From: Ralstonia sp. UBA689
GTDB taxonomy: Bacteria > Pseudomonadota > Gammaproteobacteria > Burkholderiales > Burkholderiaceae
Length of the DNA stretch: 32,256 bases
Direction: 5' to 3'
Assembly: GCF_002298975.1 (NCBI RefSeq)
Contig: NZ_DBMV01000032.1
Location: 1 to 32,256, forward strand
A model generated the notes under the pieces. The model made no database searches and had not been told where the DNA came from. It saw only the letters and a list, made by a program, of their open reading frames with translations. Below, one piece after another: positions 27,225 through 32,256 of the stretch. Every line of letters starts with the position of its first letter. Position 1 is the stretch's first letter. The position numbers were made by a program, and so were the translations under genes.

Positions 27225-27422
27225 TTAAGTTCGTCCCGCGCCCTTCACGTTGACGTTGTAGCCACCGGCCCCGGCTGCAATGCAACTTTGCTGGACCACC
27301 GAGGCATAGGTGCTGTCGGTCTTGCCTTCGAAGTGGTTGGCACTGCCCGGCACCAACGAGCCAGCGCAGATCGGCGGAATGCACAGGCTGACCTGCGCAC
27401 CCGTGCTAATTGCAGGCTGGGC
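27225..27422 (-). pseudogene. Fragment of a filamentous haemagglutinin/CdiA-type repeat protein
   Basis: In this frame the - strand reads AQPAISTGAQVSL, then GKTDSTYASVVQQSCIAAG, then AGGYNVNVKG before a TAA at 27225. The series 'S-x-YASVVQQSGIxAGDGGYxVNVxG' is a recurrent unit of large two-partner-secreted haemagglutinins/CdiA proteins. The fragment is cut off upstream by an in-frame TAA (27425-27423) and downstream right after 'VKG', where the family usually continues with 'NTxLxGA'. It has no start codon. It is therefore a relic; the adjacent AT-richer lipoprotein may belong to the same former island. The match is from memory of the family pattern, not from a search. Confidence 0.5.
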
Positions 27423-27509
27423 TTAGGGATACTGTGCACGCCAGCGGCAACATCGAGGCCTTTTGATAAGCAGAAGGTGGAGAAGCAACAGGCGTTTGCG
27501 CCCAGACGA

Positions 27510-27533
27510 AAAAGAGCCGCCGCTGGCGGTTCG
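27510..27533 (-). terminator. Rho-independent terminator for the S10 lipoprotein genes
   Basis: On the - strand GAACCGCC-AGC-GGCGGCTC forms a stem of 8 pairs (one mismatch) followed by TTTTT. It lies about 190 bases downstream of the stop of the second carboxypeptidase-like gene and is the best terminator in the window. Confidence 0.65.
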
Positions 27534-27686
27534 TCCAGCCATGTTGGATGGGCCGTTAGACGCTGCCACCGAAAAGCCGGTGACGGAAGGACCATGGTGA
27601 AGTCGATTCGACTCGCGCAGAGACTGACGATTCGTGACGCCCTGCCCGCAAGGGGAACGCCGGCAGCACGCAATGCTTCTGCGGCT

Positions 27687-27709
27687 GCCGGGGCGCATGA
27701 TGCCCCGGC
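27687..27709. other. Perfect GC-rich hairpin after the S10-like gene
   Basis: GCCGGGGC and GCCCCGGC pair perfectly around a 7-base loop, 15 bases downstream of the 27724 stop. No T-run follows on either strand, so it may protect the mRNA end or act as a first pause before the terminator at 27510-27533. Confidence 0.45.
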
Positions 27710-27723
27710 GGTCCTGTTTCCCG

Positions 27724-29448
27724 TTAAAGCAGTCCCATGGCCTTCAGCGTGCTGGAATAGAACGCCCCGAGCTTGCCGACGACCTCCGTGCGCAGTGTGG
27801 GATCGAGGTGCGGCGAGTGGCCCGCCTCCATGACGTGCTGCTGCACACCGCGTCGCTCGTCCGGCTCCAGTTGGAAGGCATCGAACATCAGGCTGGTTGT
27901 GTAGAAGGGCGATACCGCATCGTAGTAGCCGTCGATGGTGATGACCTTGAGGTCGTGGTTCAGCAGGATGCCCGCCAACAGGTGATAACCAGACGTATCT
28001 GTCTTGGTGGGTTTGAATGGCAGGTCAGGCCTGGTGACGGTATCAACCCAGCTGGCGCGCGCCATATCGGAGTTGTCGACTACAAAGTCTGAGCCGACGT
28101 TGAACTGCAATTCCTTGCGCAGATAGTTGTTGACCGCATCCTTGCTTACGGTGACGGCGGCTTCGGCCTGGCCGGCGGCGAGAACGGTGCGCGTGTTCCG
28201 CATGCCAAGCAACTGGTTTGCGTTGCCGAGCAGGTTCTTCGATATCAAGGCTGCGGTGCCAAAGGTGTCCAGAAAATCCTGTGCGGTCTGCGGGACCGTG
28301 CCCCCGGTGTAATTGGCGACCCGCGTGGAAAGTTGCGACCATGCTGCGGAGGCATCGGCGGCAAGTTTCGTATCCCGGCTGAGCGACCAGAATTTCGCGT
28401 ATTGGCCTTCGGAGAACGTGCGCAGATCCTGGCGGAATACCGCCTCAGATTTGACGACTTCCCTGCCGGCGGATTTGCCGTGCCGGCGCGCAGTCATCGC
28501 GATGGTCGGCAGCAGCGCTTGGCCTGCGGGGAAAATATAGCGCTGGTCTGCCGAGACAGTCCGATGCGCCGAGACATCTGAGTTCCACTGGGGCGAGATC
28601 AGCCCAACGCCATTGACTGCGATGCCGTGCAGATCCTTCAGCGAGAAGTTGACGAGCGCGGCTCGCATGGCGCCGTTGCCGTCGCCCAGCAAGAACTTGG
28701 GCGATGCCACGCGATTGTTGACATCCAGGTAGCGGAAGATGAACTTGGCGTCGGCGCTGGCGCCTTGATCCCAGTTCCAGAAATCTGCATTGGTCTTGCC
28801 ACTGAAGGCCATCGAGTAGCCGGTGCCAACCGGGTTGACGAACACCAGATCGGATTGCGCGAGCAGCGTCGCCTCGTTATCGGCCAGTGCCGTATCCGTT
28901 GGCGAGGCCAACTTGCGCGGACCAAACGCATTGAGCATCAGGTTGGCGGACGATCCACCGATTCCATCGCCAAAGAGAAAGGTAATGGGCCGCTGCAGGG
29001 CGGGCGCTTCATCTTTGGAGAATGCAACATACGAGATCTTGGCGAGCGGCTTGTTGGACCCCGATTCGCGGATCAACAGGTTGCCAACCGTTGCGGTGTA
29101 TTGCAGCGTCACACCGTTGATCGTCATCGTGTGATGTGTGACAGCGGTAATCTCGGTCAGATCGTTGGCCGTGCCTGTTGCGTCAAGAGCAAACGTGTCG
29201 CTTCCAGTGTAAGGCTGGTCCGCCAGCTGCACCGAGGTGGCGGGGGGCGATTGTGTGGTGGGTGGCGTGTCCGGGGCTGCCACCGGGGCGTCTTCACCGC
29301 CGCCGCAAGCGGCAAGCAGCAACGCGCAGGCCATCGCAGAACAGGTGGACCTGGTGTGACGGATGAAGGGAGTGGATTGATGAGATGCGATGCAGTCGTG
29401 CCCGATCGATTTGCGTATCAGGGCCCTGGCTGAAAAGGTGGCATTCAT
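27724..29448 (-). CDS. S10 carboxypeptidase-like lipoprotein lacking the catalytic serine
   Basis: This 574-residue lipoprotein has a lipobox LLLAAC at Cys48, then GGGEDAP and a Pro/Thr linker. It is clearly homologous to the product of the upstream gene: both share ThrXHH-like N-domain strands (AVTHHTMTINGVTLQYTATVG), NPVGTGYSMAFSGKTNADFWN and the C-terminal blocks. The Asp D510 (GYYDAVSPF) and His H544 (MEAGHSPH) of the S10 triad remain, but the nucleophile motif GESYGG is GDGNGA, with Asn258 at the Ser position, and the oxyanion motif NGGPGS is GDGIGGS (160-166). Hydrolase activity is therefore not expected, though the frame is intact. The ATG at 29448 is used; a TTG at 29466 is possible. 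It lies 194 bases after the upstream paralogue. Confidence 0.85.
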   Translation of the reverse strand: MNATFSARALIRKSIGHDCIASHQSTPFIRHTRSTCSAMACALLLAACGGGEDAPVAAPDTPPTTQSPPATSVQLADQPYTGSDTFALDATGTANDLTEITAVTHHTMTINGVTLQYTATVGNLLIRESGSNKPLAKISYVAFSKDEAPALQRPITFLFGDGIGGSSANLMLNAFGPRKLASPTDTALADNEATLLAQSDLVFVNPVGTGYSMAFSGKTNADFWNWDQGASADAKFIFRYLDVNNRVASPKFLLGDGNGAMRAALVNFSLKDLHGIAVNGVGLISPQWNSDVSAHRTVSADQRYIFPAGQALLPTIAMTARRHGKSAGREVVKSEAVFRQDLRTFSEGQYAKFWSLSRDTKLAADASAAWSQLSTRVANYTGGTVPQTAQDFLDTFGTAALISKNLLGNANQLLGMRNTRTVLAAGQAEAAVTVSKDAVNNYLRKELQFNVGSDFVVDNSDMARASWVDTVTRPDLPFKPTKTDTSGYHLLAGILLNHDLKVITIDGYYDAVSPFYTTSLMFDAFQLEPDERRGVQQHVMEAGHSPHLDPTLRTEVVGKLGAFYSSTLKAMGLL

Positions 29449-29476
29449 GGAGCGTATCCGTAGCAAGGAAGTGGGT

Positions 29477-29547
29477 GGCGATGCGTGACATCGCCGTAAG
29501 CAGGCGTTCGGGTTCGCTGCATCGCGCCGGCTGGGGCGCGACGCAGC
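29477..29547. repeat. Two adjacent hairpins between the S10 paralogues
   Basis: The first is GGCGATG-CGTGA-CATCGCC (29477-29495), a perfect 7-bp stem. The second is a 13-bp stem, 29516-29528 against 29535-29547, with a 6-base loop and one mismatch that becomes a G-U pair in RNA from the - strand. No T-run follows. They lie in the 194-base gap, upstream of the downstream gene's start, and could set the ratio of the two proteins or process the mRNA. Confidence 0.5.
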
Positions 29548-29642
29548 GTGAACGCGTGGCCGTGCGAGGTGACTGTTCGCGCGACCATGAAGGGCAGTGC
29601 CAATCGTTGCTTTACACAGCTGTGAACCGTGCAGGCGAAGCG

Positions 29643-31661
29643 CTACTGCGTCGGCTTGCTCAGCGCCGCGTTGTAGAACGCCTCGAGATCCGCACGGATG
29701 GTCTGGCGCGCCTTGTCGTCGGCGTATCCCATATGGCCCGCTTCGAAATACCGGCTAGAGACATTGCCCTTGAGTTCGGCCGGCAGCACGAGGCTTTCGA
29801 TATCCATCTGCGTTTGGAAGAAGGGCGTCACCGTGTCGTAATAGCCGGACAGCGCAATGACCTTGAACTTCGGGTTATCGATCAGCGCCTGCTGGAGATC
29901 CGGTAGTGAGTTGATCCGGTTGGTCTTGCCGGACGGGTCGATGTGTTTGGGATCCGATACCCACGTGCCCATTGGCCGCCTTAAGCTGAGCCCTTGATAG
30001 AGCGATGCCGTGCTGTACTTGAGTGTGTCGTGTACATAGGCTGCGCGTGTTGTGGCGTGGGGCGAAGCTATGTCACCGATAGCTGGGTCAGAGAGCAGAT
30101 AGCTGCCGACAGCGGCTTTAACGTCACTGGTATTCGATGTGCGTGAGTCGTATTGCCCGAGCACAACGCCAGGAATCAACAGATTGACTAACTTGGCCTG
30201 ATCGGCCACAAACGCGCTAGTAACGGGGGCAAACGCAATGCGCAGCGCTTGCGGGCCAGCATAGGCTTTGATTTGTGCTGCCAAGCCGGCGTTCTGGGAG
30301 AGGGGCAAAGTCATGAGATCCCCGGGACTGCTGCTTTGTGCGAGCGCTGAAACCTTTTTGCCGTCCAGAACCTCCACATGGAGATTCTTCCACGCGGACG
30401 AGGCCTCCATCCACTTTGCCCAGCCGCTAGCAGTGCAACCAACTTGGCTTGGATTGCTTATGCAACTGTTTCCCCTCGCTTTGAGCTGTCTTTCAAGGTC
30501 CGGATCTTGGCTGCTGTAGATGCGTAGAAGCCCACTCAACGAGCCATACGGTGCCCACTCCTTGTACATGGCGGCAACCGCCGGATCTCGAGCCAGGGCG
30601 ATGGCTTCTGCGCGGAATTGCTCCAGGCTTTTCTTCCTGTTTTCAGGGCTGACGAGCGAGTCCGCATCCGTGCGACTCTGACTGTGATACCAAGCCGTGA
30701 TCGCGGCGGTGGGAAAGAACGGGTCTGTCACGTTTGCGGTAACTTCGTCACCGTAGTGGTTCAGCGCGGGCGAGAAGAGAACGGTGCCGGCAAGCGGCTG
30801 CTTGACCTTGTTCATCAGGTAATAGCTCATCATTGCGGCGCGTGGGCCGCCGTACGATTCGCCAAAGATGAAGACGGGCGACTGGGTCCGTCCGTTCACC
30901 TTGAGATACCGCATGACGAACTCCGAGTCGACTTTGACGTCGGCATCGGCGTTCCAGAAATCGGCATTGGTCTTGGGTGCGATCGCGGATGACCAGCCAG
31001 TCCCAGGCGGATCAAGAAAGACGAGATCAGTGCGGTCGAGCAGCGTTTCGGAGTTGTCTTCAAACGCGTAGGGGCCGAGCGGTGTAGGCAACGGCGTGCT
31101 CGTGCGCACGCGCTTCGGCGCGAACGAGCCCATTAGCAGAGTTTCTGCGGGCGAGCCGGGGCCGCCGTTGAAGAGAAAGGTAACCGGGCGGGTGCCGGCG
31201 TCTTGGCCATCAAGCGTGAAGGCGACATACGAGATGGACGCCTGCGGCTCGTCGGTCTGCGTATCGCGCGCGACCAGGTGACCAACCTTGGCGGTGTAGC
31301 GCAGCGTCTTGCCACGCAGCGTGGCTTCGTGGTGCGTGACGGCGGCGCCCTCCTTGAGGGACGTGATATTGCCCTTCTCCGTCATGTCGTAGATGACATC
31401 GTCGGCATAGGGCTCGTCCTTGGCCAGCGGTGTCACGCCCGGTGTTGGCGTCACATCCGGGGCCGTCGTGACACCGGGTGCTGTGGAGGCGCTTGGTGCA
31501 TCATCGCCGCCACCGCCGCATGCGGCGAGTAGAAACAAGAGTGCGGCGCCGGCAACGATGCCGTGGAATTTGGAGTGATGGATAAGCCGGCCATGGGCGA
31601 TGCTGTCGGTGTGCAAGACAGCCACAGCCCCTGGCTGTTTGTCTCTCTTTGTATGGACCAA
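29643..31661 (-). CDS. S10-family serine carboxypeptidase-like lipoprotein
   Basis: This 672-residue enzyme is exported and lipid-anchored: basic N-region, hydrophobic VAGAALLFLLAAC with Cys48, then GGGGDDAP and a Thr/Pro/Val repetitive linker. The alpha/beta-hydrolase of the S10 family follows with the oxyanion motif NGGPGS (N165 onwards), nucleophile S269 in FGESYGG, D609 in SGYYDTVTPF and H643 in FEAGHMGY, so it should be an active acid-type carboxypeptidase or related acyltransferase/hydrolase in the cell envelope. Start: GGAGG lies 7 bases before the TTG at 31661; the neighbouring TTG at 31667 is too close to it. Both paralogues place the lipobox Cys at residue 48 with these starts. No other function can be assigned. 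Confidence 0.9.
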   Translation of the reverse strand: MVHTKRDKQPGAVAVLHTDSIAHGRLIHHSKFHGIVAGAALLFLLAACGGGGDDAPSASTAPGVTTAPDVTPTPGVTPLAKDEPYADDVIYDMTEKGNITSLKEGAAVTHHEATLRGKTLRYTAKVGHLVARDTQTDEPQASISYVAFTLDGQDAGTRPVTFLFNGGPGSPAETLLMGSFAPKRVRTSTPLPTPLGPYAFEDNSETLLDRTDLVFLDPPGTGWSSAIAPKTNADFWNADADVKVDSEFVMRYLKVNGRTQSPVFIFGESYGGPRAAMMSYYLMNKVKQPLAGTVLFSPALNHYGDEVTANVTDPFFPTAAITAWYHSQSRTDADSLVSPENRKKSLEQFRAEAIALARDPAVAAMYKEWAPYGSLSGLLRIYSSQDPDLERQLKARGNSCISNPSQVGCTASGWAKWMEASSAWKNLHVEVLDGKKVSALAQSSSPGDLMTLPLSQNAGLAAQIKAYAGPQALRIAFAPVTSAFVADQAKLVNLLIPGVVLGQYDSRTSNTSDVKAAVGSYLLSDPAIGDIASPHATTRAAYVHDTLKYSTASLYQGLSLRRPMGTWVSDPKHIDPSGKTNRINSLPDLQQALIDNPKFKVIALSGYYDTVTPFFQTQMDIESLVLPAELKGNVSSRYFEAGHMGYADDKARQTIRADLEAFYNAALSKPTQ

Positions 31662-32147
31662 TTTCAAACCTCCCTCTGAGTGTGCTTGTGACTTGAGGTG
31701 ATGGCACGTTGCGTTCTATGTGAAGTCGGCAACCGTTCGACGCGGGTTTTCGCATCGCGACCACGACATCAACTGCTCCGCAGCTGTGCGGATTCGGACG
31801 TGATGCTTTTGAATGAACAGGCAAGTGAGGCGCTCGATGCAGCGTCGCGATGTTCGGGGTTTGTTGTCTCCTTGTGTGGTTGAGCGATACGGGGCAGGCT
31901 TGTGGCCGCATGACGTCCAGGTGCAAGCCCCTTGTGGGGGCTTGCACTGCGTTGTGACGATCCGTGTTCATGCGTAGCTTGCGTTCGCACGCGACCTTGT
32001 GCAGGCCCATCGCAACAAATCTTTGCGAAGTTCGGGAACCTATGGAAGCAGCGCGAAATTGAATTTGCCGTGGCGTTGCCAACTGGGGGGCGTGAGCTGG
32101 TAGACATGGCGCGCGGGAGCATGTGCGTTCGCTTGCGGACAGAAGAC
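31662..32147. other. Gap upstream of the S10 pair; no confident gene
   Basis: This 486-base stretch holds the S10 operon's ribosome binding site (GGGAGG just before 31661), the perfect hairpin at 31921-31947, and open frames on both strands that look like shadows. I see no clear promoter. Confidence 0.4.
31921..31947. repeat. Perfect 11-bp inverted repeat with 5-base loop
   Basis: GTGCAAGCCCC and GGGGCTTGCAC pair exactly around TTGTG. It lies 200 bases downstream of the exonuclease stop. Neither strand carries a T-run after it, so it is not a standard terminator. It could be a stabilising stem, an operator or a member of a dispersed repeat family. Confidence 0.6.
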
Positions 32148-32256
32148 CTAGCCATTCGAGACGAGAGCCTCGTCGGTCAGGCGATACAACACGCGCGTTA
32201 CCCCCCAACTGTCAGCGACCGCGGTATGTCTTCCCCGGCGGCCCGCAAAACTTGAG
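32148..32256 (-). CDS. C-terminal end of probable 3'-5' exonuclease (DEDDh type), cut by window edge
   Basis: Only the last 35 residues are present, ending in TAG at 32148. They read GRRGRHTAVADSWGVTRVLY and end RLTDEALVSNG. The segment H-x-x-x-x-D (HTAVAD) followed by x-Thr-x-Val-Leu resembles the ExoIII motif near the end of DnaQ/PolC-like proofreading exonucleases ('HRALADAxAT'). The rest lies outside the window, so this rests on one motif. The open frame on the opposite strand over the same bases is not protein-like. Confidence 0.45.
   Translation of the reverse strand, partial: SSFAGRRGRHTAVADSWGVTRVLYRLTDEALVSNG

Noticed and set aside
27245..27673. - strand open frame before the S10 pair
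   Set aside because: No family or signal peptide, and its 3' half overlaps the haemagglutinin-like fragment in a different frame. Only the latter reads as a known pattern.
31932..32255. + strand open frame at the right edge
   Set aside because: The - strand supplies a more protein-like ending with an HxxxxD motif; the + frame is rich in rare-looking Arg/Pro runs.

Overview
The window comes from a GC-rich betaproteobacterium, most likely a member of the Burkholderiaceae close to Ralstonia or Cupriavidus. The reasons are strong G/C third positions, lipoproteins with a 'LLAACGGGG' lipobox, tightly packed operons with ATGA/GTGA overlaps, and a fused GlgX-MalQ enzyme. This placement is an inference from gene content; no rRNA, tRNA, CRISPR array or intact mobile element is visible.

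Layout. (1) 1-3980, + strand: a polyamine-type ABC transporter (ATPase, two permeases, binding protein). The ATPase has an in-frame stop just before its Walker A motif at the window edge, so it may be frameshifted. (2) 4020-14794: a glycogen/alpha-glucan block. On the - strand, glgB is followed by one 1333-residue reading frame that joins a GlgX debranching enzyme to a MalQ 4-alpha-glucanotransferase. Divergently on the + strand lie glgA and glgP. Together they cover chain elongation, branching, phosphorolysis, debranching and oligosaccharide recycling; glgC is not in the window. (3) 15085-23628: a GntR/FCD regulator divergent from a seven-gene operon with a Tat-exported binding protein, LivH/M/G/F-type transporter, M20 N-carbamoyl-amino-acid hydrolase/amidase and M81 (MlrC-type) metallopeptidase. 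A good sigma70 promoter overlaps an inverted repeat in the divergent gap. The layout suggests uptake and hydrolysis of an N-acylated, carbamoylated or small peptide-like amino-acid derivative. (4) 23662-25990, - strand: a RidA-family protein and a DadA-like FAD amino-acid dehydrogenase in tandem, then a small secreted protein. (5) 26208-27422, - strand: a more AT-rich accessory patch with an orphan lipoprotein, a tiny ORF and a short degraded fragment that reads like a filamentous haemagglutinin/CdiA-type repeat. (6) 27724-31661, - strand: two tandem, clearly homologous lipoproteins of the S10 serine carboxypeptidase family. The upstream one keeps the catalytic Ser, Asp and His; the downstream one keeps Asp and His but has Asn for the Ser and has lost the oxyanion motif, so it looks like a pseudoenzyme. 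(7) The right edge holds the C-terminal end of a probable DEDDh 3'-5' exonuclease on the - strand.

The most unusual items are the S10 enzyme/pseudoenzyme lipoprotein pair, the GlgX-MalQ fusion, and the liv-carbamoylase-MlrC operon with its divergent regulator.
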